Shown piece after piece: positions 5,708-12,347 of a stretch of 24,946 bases of DNA (position 1 is its first letter; every line of letters starts with the position of its first letter). The translations under genes were made by a program, and so were the position numbers. The stretch is from assembly GCA_023430045.1 (NCBI GenBank), contig JAEZCF010000061.1, positions 1-24,946 of the forward strand, in the 5' to 3' direction. The notes beneath the pieces were generated by a model that saw only the letters and a list, made by a program, of their open reading frames with translations, did no database searches and had not been told where the DNA came from. The DNA is from Pseudomonadota bacterium. Its GTDB lineage: Bacteria > Pseudomonadota > Gammaproteobacteria > Xanthomonadales > Xanthomonadaceae.

Positions 5708-8022
5708 CTGTTGGAAGTCCCTCCCCTGTCCATCCCACCCCTGTCCCTTCTGCCGACCGTGCCGGCCAACCTGCACTGGTGCTCGCCACCGATCTCGATG
5801 GCACCTTCCTGGCCGGCAGCGCCGAACAGCGCCACCGCCTGTACCGGTTGATCGACCAGCATCCCGGCATCTCGCTCATCTTCATCACCGGTCGCGGCCT
5901 CGAAGCGGTGATGCCGCTGTTGTCGGACCCCTCCATTCCGCGTCCGGATTACATTGTCTGCGATGTCGGCGCCACGGTCGTGGATGGCCATACGTTGCAG
6001 CCCCTGCAGCCGCTGCAGTCGATGATCGATGCGCACTGGCCCGGCGACCAGGTGGTGGCCGAGGCAATGCGCCCGTTCACCGCGCTGCAGCGCCAGGACG
6101 TGCCACAGGAACGTCGCTGTTCCTATTTCTGCGACCCGGACACCCTGGCGCCGCTGCGCGCGCAGATCGAACGCACCGCCAGTGCACTGGGCTGTGATGT
6201 GCTGTATTCGGCCGACCGCTACCTGGACATCCTGCCCCCCGGCACCGACAAGGGCCGCACGCTGGCGGCGCTGGCGCGCGTGTTGGAACTGCCGGTGGAG
6301 CGCATCTTGGTGGCCGGCGACACGCTGAACGATCTTTCCATGTATGTCGCAGGCTTCCGTGGCGTCTGTGTCGGCCAGTCCGAACCCGCGCTGCTGGAAG
6401 CCACCGGTGGCCAGGAGCGCACGCTGCACGCCAAGGCGCCGGGCTGTGGCGGCATCCTCGAAGCCATCGCGCACTTCGGGCTGCTGGACGCGCGTGATCC
6501 ACACCTGGCCGCGCCCGCGCCGGTGTCGCATGAAGGTGCCCGCCTGTTGATGGTCTACCACCGGCTGCCGTTCGACGAAGCCATCGAAGACGGCCGGCTG
6601 GTTCAGCGTCCACCGCGCTCACCCAACGGCATCATTCCTTCGCTGCTGAGCTTCTTCGAAGGAGGCCAGCAAGGCAGTTGGATCGCATGGGGCATCGACG
6701 ACCCGAAGCATCGTCCGTTCCAGCGCCACGTACAGGTGGACGAACAGCGTTACCCCACCCTGCGTGCCACCCGCGTTCCACTGAGCCGGCAGGAAGTGGA
6801 CATCTTCTACAAGCGCTTTTCCAAGGAAGCGTTCTGGCCGATGCTGCACGTGTTCTGGGAGCGCGCGCGCTTCCGCGAGGACGACTGGCAGGTGTTCCTG
6901 AAGGTCAACCGCAGGTTCGCCGAAACCACGGCCGCCGAAGCCGCGCATGGAGCGACGGTATGGATCCATGACTACAACCTGTGGATGGTGCCGGCGTACC
7001 TGCGCGAGCTGCGGCCGGATGTGAAGATCGCTTTCTTCCATCACACCTACTTTCCTTCGGCGGACGTGTTCAACGTGGTGCCGTGGCGCCGCGAGATCAT
7101 CGGCAGCCTGCTGTCCTGCAATTACGTCGGGTTCCATATTCCCCGTCAGGTGGAAAATTTTGTCGACGTGGTGAGGGGCGCGATGCCGGCCGAGCGCCTG
7201 GCCTGGGAAAACTGCGCGCCGCGCTTTCTCACCTATGGCTGCGCGGTGGGGCTGGATACCATGACCACCCGGCTGCGGGTGGGCGACCGCGACGTGGCGC
7301 TGGGGGCCCATCCGGTCGGGACGGACCTGCGCCGCATCCACGACACCCTGGCACGCAGCGACGTGCGCAACGACATCTTCAAGCTGCGCCGTGAGATCGG
7401 CGCGCGCAAGCTGGTGCTGTCCGTCGAACGACTGGATTACACCAAGGGCACCCTGGCCAAGCTGGAAGCCTTCGAACGCGTGCTGGAGCAGCATCCGGAG
7501 CAGCAGGGCGAGGTGACCCTGCTGATGGTATGTGTGCCTGCCGCGCGCGAGATGACCGTCTACCGCACGCTGCAGAACCAGATCGAGCAGGCGGTCGGGC
7601 GCATCAATGGGCGCTTTTCCCGGCTGGACTGGACGCCCGTGCGCTTCTTCGCGCAGGCGCTGCCGTTCGAGCAGGTGGTGGCGCACTATGCCGCCGCACA
7701 CGTGATGTGGATCACGCCATTGCGCGATGGCCTGAACCTGGTCGCCAAGGAGTTCGTCGCCACCCATGGCATCGAAGGCAGCCATGGTGTGCTGGTGCTG
7801 AGTGAATTCGCCGGCGCGGCAGCCGAACTCAAGGGCGCTGTGCTGACCAATCCACATGATCCGGCGGACCTCGCGGCTGGGCTGATGCAGGCGCTGTCGA
7901 TGCCGGACGAAGAGGCGATGGGACGTCAGCGTCAGTTGCAGGGCATCGTGGAATACCACGACGTGGAACGCTGGGGCCGCGAGTTCCTGGAGGCCGTGGC
8001 CGCCGCCGGCACGCAGTCGTAA
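5704..8022 (+). CDS. ggpPS: glucosylglycerol-phosphate phosphatase/synthase fusion
   Basis: A 772-residue bifunctional enzyme that makes the compatible solute glucosylglycerol from ADP-glucose and glycerol-3-phosphate. Residues ~24-270 form a HAD phosphatase of the sucrose-phosphate-phosphatase type. It has DLDGT with nucleophile D30 and acid D32, ITGR with T62, K183 in DKGR, and GDTLND at 205-210. Residues ~277-770 form a GT20 synthase: MVYHRLPFDEA and RSPNGI at the N-terminal loop, WIHDYNLW at 420-427, RLDYTKG at 576-582, and PLRDGLNLVAKE with D675. YHR..PFDEA and SPNGI match GgpS; trehalose-6-phosphate synthase has SNR and GG motifs there. The phosphatase-first order matches the S. rhizophila fusion and is the reverse of eukaryotic TPS-TPP fusions. 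The start is TTG at 5704, preceded by AAAAGGAAG, in a TTGA overlap with the transporter stop. Salt induction is known for the S. rhizophila gene; I infer the same here. Confidence 0.92.
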   Translation: MTVGSPSPVHPTPVPSADRAGQPALVLATDLDGTFLAGSAEQRHRLYRLIDQHPGISLIFITGRGLEAVMPLLSDPSIPRPDYIVCDVGATVVDGHTLQPLQPLQSMIDAHWPGDQVVAEAMRPFTALQRQDVPQERRCSYFCDPDTLAPLRAQIERTASALGCDVLYSADRYLDILPPGTDKGRTLAALARVLELPVERILVAGDTLNDLSMYVAGFRGVCVGQSEPALLEATGGQERTLHAKAPGCGGILEAIAHFGLLDARDPHLAAPAPVSHEGARLLMVYHRLPFDEAIEDGRLVQRPPRSPNGIIPSLLSFFEGGQQGSWIAWGIDDPKHRPFQRHVQVDEQRYPTLRATRVPLSRQEVDIFYKRFSKEAFWPMLHVFWERARFREDDWQVFLKVNRRFAETTAAEAAHGATVWIHDYNLWMVPAYLRELRPDVKIAFFHHTYFPSADVFNVVPWRREIIGSLLSCNYVGFHIPRQVENFVDVVRGAMPAERLAWENCAPRFLTYGCAVGLDTMTTRLRVGDRDVALGAHPVGTDLRRIHDTLARSDVRNDIFKLRREIGARKLVLSVERLDYTKGTLAKLEAFERVLEQHPEQQGEVTLLMVCVPAAREMTVYRTLQNQIEQAVGRINGRFSRLDWTPVRFFAQALPFEQVVAHYAAAHVMWITPLRDGLNLVAKEFVATHGIEGSHGVLVLSEFAGAAAELKGAVLTNPHDPADLAAGLMQALSMPDEEAMGRQRQLQGIVEYHDVERWGREFLEAVAAAGTQS

Positions 8023-8027
8023 CCTCA

Positions 8028-8120
8028 GTAGAGCGGGGCTCTGCCCCGCTGGGCCTCACCGCAGAGCAGGACTCTGCTCCGCTGGGCCTCACCGCAGAGC
8101 GGGGCAGCGCCCCGCTCTAC
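8028..8120. repeat. SMAG-type palindrome cluster, three hairpins
   Basis: Begins five bases after the ggpPS stop. Hairpin 1 is GTAG followed by AGCGGGGC-TCT-GCCCCGCT (8032-8050). Hairpin 3 is AGAGCGGGGC-AGC-GCCCCGCTCT (8096-8118), ending in CTAC, i.e. GTAG on the other strand. Between them is a decayed copy that folds as GCAGAG-CAGGA-CTCTGC (8061-8077). A 22-base direct repeat starts at 8046 and again at 8079, giving a 33-base period. GTAG at one tip of a GC-rich stem is the hallmark of SMAG elements, the REP-like repeats of Stenotrophomonas. The array lies between the convergent ends of ggpPS and the beta-lactamase gene and probably acts as a bidirectional terminator or mRNA stabiliser. Confidence 0.85.
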
Positions 8121-8129
8121 CTGGATGTG

Positions 8130-9026
8130 TCAGCCGATCAACCCATCGGCCAGCGCCCCCACCCGGGCCAGCACCGCGTCGCGCTGCGCGCTGTCCACCG
8201 TGGCGCCCTGCAGATAGGCCGTCAGCACCCAGGGCGTACCGCCATCCCGCGGCCACAGCACGGCGATGTCGTTGCGTGCATCCGTGCCGTTGCTGCCGGT
8301 CTTGTCGCCGATCCGCCAGCGCTTTCCCAGGCCGGCACGCAGGCAGTCGTCGCCGGTTTCATTGTCCAGCAGCCAGTCCGCGAACTGCTGGCGCGACGAG
8401 GTCGACAACACGTCACCCAACGCGACGCGCTGCAGCGTCGCGGCCATCGCCGCAGGGCTGGTCGTATCGCGGGGATCGCCAACCGCGAATGCATTCATTT
8501 CCGGCTCGATGCGGTCGGTCCGGGTCACGGTATCCCCGTGTGTGCGCAGGAAGCGGGTGACCGCCGATGGCCCGCCCACCACACCGAACAGCAGGTTCGC
8601 CGCAGGGTTGTCGCTGGTGGTCATGGTGGCGCGGCACAGATCGCGCACCGTCAACGTCTTGCCCACATGCCGGGCGGTCAGCGGCGCATGCGACAGCATG
8701 TCCTGTTCGCGGACCGCCACGCGCCGGTCCAGTGACAGCGTGCCGGCGTCCACGTCGGCCAGCACCGCAGCCGCCAGCACCGCCTTGAAGGTGCTGCACA
8801 TCGGAAAACGCTCGTCCTGCCGATGGCCGATGCGCCGGCCACTGGCGGTGTCCAGCAGGGTCACGCCGAGACGACCACCGCTGGCCTTTTCCAGCGCGGC
8901 GAAATCCGCCGCAGCGGAAATTTTCACAGCGACGCCGGGCAGTATGGCGCGCGCCGGCATCGGCAGCATGACCGAGGTGGCCAGCACCACCGCGCTGGAG
9001 TGCAGGAAATGGCGTCGGGAAAGCAT
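8130..9026 (-). CDS. blaL2: L2-type class A beta-lactamase, Tat-exported
   Basis: A 298-residue inducible cephalosporinase-type serine beta-lactamase that hydrolyses beta-lactams in the periplasm. The N-terminus MLSRRHFLHSSAVVLATSV is a twin-arginine signal with likely cleavage after ARA (residue 27). Class A motifs are all present: S78-T-F-K81 (Ambler 70-73), S138-D-N140 (130-132), E174-P-E-M-N178 (166-170) and K242-T-G244 (234-236). Cys77 precedes the active serine, as in the L2 of S. maltophilia. I recall long stretches in common with L2, such as GRRIGHRQDERFPMCSTFK and GLGKRWR.GDKTGSNG. A strong ribosome binding site, AAGGAG (9039-9034), stands seven bases before the ATG. It is divergent from ampR, 173 bases away, the arrangement of AmpR-induced lactamases. 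Confidence 0.95.
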   Translation of the reverse strand: MLSRRHFLHSSAVVLATSVMLPMPARAILPGVAVKISAAADFAALEKASGGRLGVTLLDTASGRRIGHRQDERFPMCSTFKAVLAAAVLADVDAGTLSLDRRVAVREQDMLSHAPLTARHVGKTLTVRDLCRATMTTSDNPAANLLFGVVGGPSAVTRFLRTHGDTVTRTDRIEPEMNAFAVGDPRDTTSPAAMAATLQRVALGDVLSTSSRQQFADWLLDNETGDDCLRAGLGKRWRIGDKTGSNGTDARNDIAVLWPRDGGTPWVLTAYLQGATVDSAQRDAVLARVGALADGLIG

Positions 9027-9199
9027 GCGGTCGCTCCTTGGTTCGGTGCGTCATCGTCGGCAATGCGACCCTTTTCCACCAGCGCGACGTTCTCGCACCT
9101 GCCCCCAGAAAATTTCATGCCTTTCCACATCCCGGCGCCAGATTTGCCCGCGCCCCTAGGAGCAGCCATCATCAGCCACCAGGTATCCTCACGCCACCG
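9027..9199. promoter_or_regulatory. divergent blaL2-ampR control region
   Basis: 173 bases between two divergent start codons. By analogy with other ampR-lactamase pairs it should contain overlapping promoters and the AmpR operator (LysR type, T-N11-A with dyad symmetry). The AT-richest patch is around GAAAATTTC (9108-9116), a near-dyad that could be an operator half or promoter part. I could not assign -35/-10 boxes with confidence. The lactamase ribosome binding site is CTCCTT (9034-9039) on this strand. Confidence 0.55.
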
Positions 9200-10060
9200 A
9201 TGCTCTCGCCGACACTCCCACTCAATGCCCTGCGCGCCTTCGAGGCCGCTGCACGGCACCAGAACCTGACCCGGGCGGCGCTGGAACTGTGTGTCAGCCA
9301 GGCCGCGCTGAGCCATCAGATCCGCGGCCTTGAAGACCGCCTGGGCGTACGCCTGTTCCATCGTCTGCCGCGTGGGGTCGCGCTTACCGATGAAGGTGCG
9401 GCGCTGTATCCCACGTTGAACGAGGCCTTCCAGCGCATATCCCTGGCCATGGCCCGCTTCACCGGCGTGGGCGAACGCGAGGTGCTTACCCTGGGTGTGG
9501 TGGGCACCTTCGCCACCGGTTGGCTGCTGCCGCGCCTGGCCGCCTTCGAGGCCGCGCATCCGGACATCGACCTGCGCCTGCAGACACACAACAACCGCAT
9601 CGACCTCGCCGGCGAAGGCCTGGATGCCGCCATCCGCTTCGGCGACGGCGACTGGCAGGGCCAGGTCTGTACCCGCGTGCTGGAAGCGCCCTTCGCGCCC
9701 TTGTGCGCGCCGGCGCTGGCGCGGCGGCTGCGCACACTGGCCGACCTGCCGGGCATGCCGCTGCTGCGGTCCTACCGCAGCGATGAGTGGCCGCGCTGGC
9801 TGCAGGCCGCTGGCGGTCCAGCGCTGGAAGCACGCGGGCCGGTGTTCGATTCCTCGCTGACGCTGGCGGTAGCCGCAGCCAGCGGTGCCGGCATGGCATT
9901 GTTGCCGCTGCGCATGTTCGAGCAGGAACTGGCCGAAGGGCGCCTGCAACAGCCCTTCGCGCAGACCGTGGAACTGGGAAGCTACTGGCTGACGCGGCTG
10001 CGTTCACGCGCTGAACGCGAACCGGTACGGCGGTTCCGCGAATGGTTGCAGGAGACGTAA
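9200..10060 (+). CDS. ampR: LysR-type activator AmpR of the L2 beta-lactamase
   Basis: A 286-residue transcription factor. Residues ~7-66 are the LysR winged helix-turn-helix (LPLNALRAFEAAARHQNLTRAALELCVSQAALSHQIRGLE). The rest is the periplasmic-binding-protein-like effector domain, with LTLGVVGTFATGWLLPRL and NNRIDLAGEGLDAAIRFGDGDW. Gly102, Thr103 and Asp135, positions known from AmpR to matter for muropeptide sensing and for keeping the protein inactive without inducer, are all present at the same numbers. The protein is expected to bind UDP-MurNAc-pentapeptide as repressor and anhydro-muropeptides as activator, and to switch on the divergent lactamase gene. The frame is open further upstream, but MLSPTLPLNALRAFEA is the family N-terminus, so 9200 is chosen even though its ribosome binding site is weak. 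Confidence 0.94.
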   Translation: MLSPTLPLNALRAFEAAARHQNLTRAALELCVSQAALSHQIRGLEDRLGVRLFHRLPRGVALTDEGAALYPTLNEAFQRISLAMARFTGVGEREVLTLGVVGTFATGWLLPRLAAFEAAHPDIDLRLQTHNNRIDLAGEGLDAAIRFGDGDWQGQVCTRVLEAPFAPLCAPALARRLRTLADLPGMPLLRSYRSDEWPRWLQAAGGPALEARGPVFDSSLTLAVAAASGAGMALLPLRMFEQELAEGRLQQPFAQTVELGSYWLTRLRSRAEREPVRRFREWLQET

Positions 10061-10077
10061 AGCCGGCCTTGCCGTGC

Positions 10078-10096
10078 AGCGGGACAGTGTCCCGCT
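10078..10096. terminator. hairpin between convergent ampR and yheS-like gene
   Basis: AGCGGGAC (10078-10085) and GTCCCGCT (10089-10096) pair perfectly around AGT. It is 17 bases after the ampR stop and 56 bases before the end of the convergent ABC-F gene. The stem resembles the AGCGGGGC stems of the SMAG cluster at 8028-8120, so it may be a degenerate SMAG element used as a terminator. Confidence 0.55.
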
Positions 10097-10151
10097 CCAT
10101 GTGACGCTTCAGGGTTGCAGGCCCTCTTCCGAAGGCCAGCGCGCCTGGCGG

Positions 10152-12023
10152 TCAGCCGTCCAGCAGCGCCATCCACGCGGCTTCGGCCTTTTCCAGCTGC
10201 GCGACTGCGGCTTCGCGGTCGCGGCCCAATACCGCCATGCGTGTGGCATCGGCGTAGTTGGCCGGATCGGCCAGCTGACGGTCCAGCTCGGCCAGCGTGC
10301 CTTCCACCTCGGCGACCTTCGCTTCGGCGGCGGCCAGCTTGTGCGGATTCACCGGCTTCTTCTGCACCACCTGTGCCACCGGTTCATTCTTAACCGCCGC
10401 CGGTGCGGCTGCTGCCGCCTCTACCTGCTTGGCCTTGGTGCCCTGCGCCTGCGGACGCGTGCGCAGCCATGCCGCGTACTCGTCCAGGTCGCCATCGAAC
10501 GGCTCGACCACACCATCGGCCACGCGCCAGAACGTATCGCAGACCAGGCCGATCAGATGGCGGTCGTGGGACACCATCACGATCGCGCCTTCGAAGTCGC
10601 TCAATGCCTCGGCCAGCGCTTCGCGCATCTCAAGGTCAAGATGGTTGGTCGGTTCGTCGAGCAGCAGCACGTTCGGCTGCTGCCAGGCGATCAGCGCCAG
10701 CGCCAGGCGTGCACGCTCGCCGCCGGAAAAACCGTCCACCGGCTCGAACGCGCGATCGCCCGGAAAATTCCACTTGCCCAGGAAATCGCGGAACGACTGG
10801 TTGCTGGCGTCCGGGGAAATCTCGCGGAAGTGATCCATCGGCGACTGGCCTTCATGCAGCGACTCCACCGTGTGCTGCGCGAAGTAGCCGATCTTCAGGT
10901 CCGGATGCGCCATGCGCTCGCCGACGATGGGATCCAGCTCACCCACCAGCGTCTTCACCAGGGTGGTCTTGCCCGCGCCGTTCGGCCCCAACAGGCCGAT
11001 CCGCTGGCCCGCTTCCAGGCCGAAGCCGACGTTGTGAAGTATCACCGCGTCTCGGCCGTAACCCGCTTCCACATGGTTCAGGCGGATCAGCGAGAACGGC
11101 AGCTTCGCCGGTGGCGCGAACTCGATGCGGAACTCGCGCTCGGCGCGCACCGCCTCGGTACCGGCCAGCTTTTCCAGGCGCTTCATGCGGCTCTGCGCCT
11201 GCGCTGCCTTGGATGCCTTGGCCTTGAAACGGTCGATGAAGCTCTGCAGATGGGCACGCTCGCTCTGCTCCTTTTCATGGGCGATCTGCTGCTGGCGCAG
11301 CTGCTCGGCACGCTGGCGCTCGAAATCGGTATAGCCACCGGTGTAAAGCTTCGCGCCACCATTGTGCAGGTGCAGGGTATGGGTGGCGACGTTGTCGAGG
11401 AACTCGCGATCATGCGAGATCAGCAGCAGCGTGCCCGGATACTTCAGCAGCCACTGTTCCAGCCAGTAGACCGCGTCCAGGTCCAGGTGGTTGGTTGGTT
11501 CGTCCAGCAGCAGCAGGTCGCTGGGCATCATCAGCGCGCGCGCCAGGTTCAGGCGCACGCGCCAGCCACCGGAAAACGACGACACCGCGCGATGATGGGT
11601 TTCGGCCGGGAAGCCCAGTCCGTGCAGCAGCTTGCCTGCGCGTGCTTCGGCATCGTAGGCGCCCATCTCCGCCATCTTCGTGTGCGCGTCGGCCACCGCC
11701 TCCCAGTCTTCCCGCGCGGTCGCCGCAGCTTCTTCGGCCAGCACCGCCGCCACCTCGACATCGCCCCCCAGCACGAAGCTCAAGGCGGGGTCCGGCAACG
11801 ACGGCGTTTCCTGGGCGACGCTGGCGATACGCACCTTGCCCGGCAGGTCGACATCGCCCTTGTCGGCTTCCAGCTCTCCCTGCACGGCGGCGAACAGGCT
11901 GGACTTGCCGGCCCCGTTACGGCCCACCACACCCACCCGGTAACCGGCATGCAGGGTCAGGTCGACGTTGGACAACAGCAGCCGCTCGCCGCGGCGCAAG
12001 GCGAAGTTACGAAGGGAGATCAT
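10152..12023 (-). CDS. yheS: ABC-F family ATPase, YheS type
   Basis: A 623-residue cytoplasmic protein with two ABC ATPase cassettes and no membrane segments, the ABC-F layout of ribosome-associated translation factors. Cassette 1 has Walker A GRNGAGKS (34-41), signature FSGGWRVRLNLARAL and Walker B LLLLDEPTNHLDLDA. Cassette 2 has GPNGAGKT, FSGGERARLALALI and LLLLDEPTNHLDLEM. The linker between them is the charged P-site tRNA interaction motif region (SFIDRFKAKASKAAQAQSRMKRLEKL). After cassette 2 comes a Lys/Ala-rich C-terminal coiled-coil tail (KLAAAEAKVAEVEGTLAELDRQL). The overall order and the start MISLRNFALRRGERLLLSN fit E. coli YheS better than Uup or EttA. The frame is open upstream to 12143, but MISL at 12023 gives the family N-terminus. 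Antibiotic-resistance ABC-F roles are possible but unsupported here. Confidence 0.92.
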   Translation of the reverse strand: MISLRNFALRRGERLLLSNVDLTLHAGYRVGVVGRNGAGKSSLFAAVQGELEADKGDVDLPGKVRIASVAQETPSLPDPALSFVLGGDVEVAAVLAEEAAATAREDWEAVADAHTKMAEMGAYDAEARAGKLLHGLGFPAETHHRAVSSFSGGWRVRLNLARALMMPSDLLLLDEPTNHLDLDAVYWLEQWLLKYPGTLLLISHDREFLDNVATHTLHLHNGGAKLYTGGYTDFERQRAEQLRQQQIAHEKEQSERAHLQSFIDRFKAKASKAAQAQSRMKRLEKLAGTEAVRAEREFRIEFAPPAKLPFSLIRLNHVEAGYGRDAVILHNVGFGLEAGQRIGLLGPNGAGKTTLVKTLVGELDPIVGERMAHPDLKIGYFAQHTVESLHEGQSPMDHFREISPDASNQSFRDFLGKWNFPGDRAFEPVDGFSGGERARLALALIAWQQPNVLLLDEPTNHLDLEMREALAEALSDFEGAIVMVSHDRHLIGLVCDTFWRVADGVVEPFDGDLDEYAAWLRTRPQAQGTKAKQVEAAAAAPAAVKNEPVAQVVQKKPVNPHKLAAAEAKVAEVEGTLAELDRQLADPANYADATRMAVLGRDREAAVAQLEKAEAAWMALLDG

Positions 12024-12347
12024 TGGGGGTCCATATAACGGAATGGAATGTGCTGGTAAGCACCTTTCCTGCGACGTAATTCTAGCGTTAACGAATACTT
12101 GACGCGCCCCGGGACGCGCGGCGATGACGCCTCTCTCTCCCACTGTCGTCGTCCGCGCCGCTCCCGGGACCCTCCCCGCAACGTCGGCCAGATACGATAA
12201 CCCGTTGCTTTTGCAACGTTTTTCATGACATTACCGTCACCGGCCGACGGTTGAAACTTCGTCGACCCCTGCATTGCGCACCGCAACAGACGTCATCCAG
12301 CCTTCCGGATGCCGCCCGGTGCCGCCCCCAACCGGAGCCACGTCCTG
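12024..12347. promoter_or_regulatory. hairpin-rich region upstream of TonB-dependent receptor
   Basis: 324 bases between the divergent yheS-like and receptor genes, with no credible ORF. It contains, left to right: a CGTTAACG palindrome (12086-12093); a large imperfect stem CCCGGGA-cgc-GCGGCG (12108-12123) with CGCCGC-TCCCGGG (12156-12168), 13 pairs and a 3-base bulge; CGTTGC-TTTT-GCAACG followed by five T (12203-12223), which reads as a rho-independent terminator in the receptor direction or as an operator; and ACCGTC-N7-GACGGT (12233-12251). GGAG (12334-12337) is the receptor's ribosome binding site. I cannot place the promoters. Confidence 0.5.

Noticed and set aside
5704..8022. Trehalose-6-phosphate synthase/phosphatase (OtsA-OtsB fusion)
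   Set aside because: The N-terminal synthase loop reads YHRLPFDEA and SPNGI, as in GgpS, not the SNR and GG motifs of OtsA. The phosphatase comes first and is of the sucrose-phosphatase HAD type.
8028..8120. CRISPR array
   Set aside because: The 33-base periodic repeats have palindromic units with GTAG ends and almost no spacer. They are SMAG/REP-like elements, and there are no cas genes.
10074..12038. Open frame of 654 codons on the plus strand across the ABC-F gene
   Set aside because: The opposite strand has two complete ABC cassettes, while the plus-strand translation is rich in His, Arg and Gln with no domain.
12309..12347. Upstream ATG (12309) as start of the TonB-dependent receptor
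   Set aside because: It would add 13 residues before the Sec signal peptide and has no ribosome binding site; ATG 12348 has GGAG upstream.
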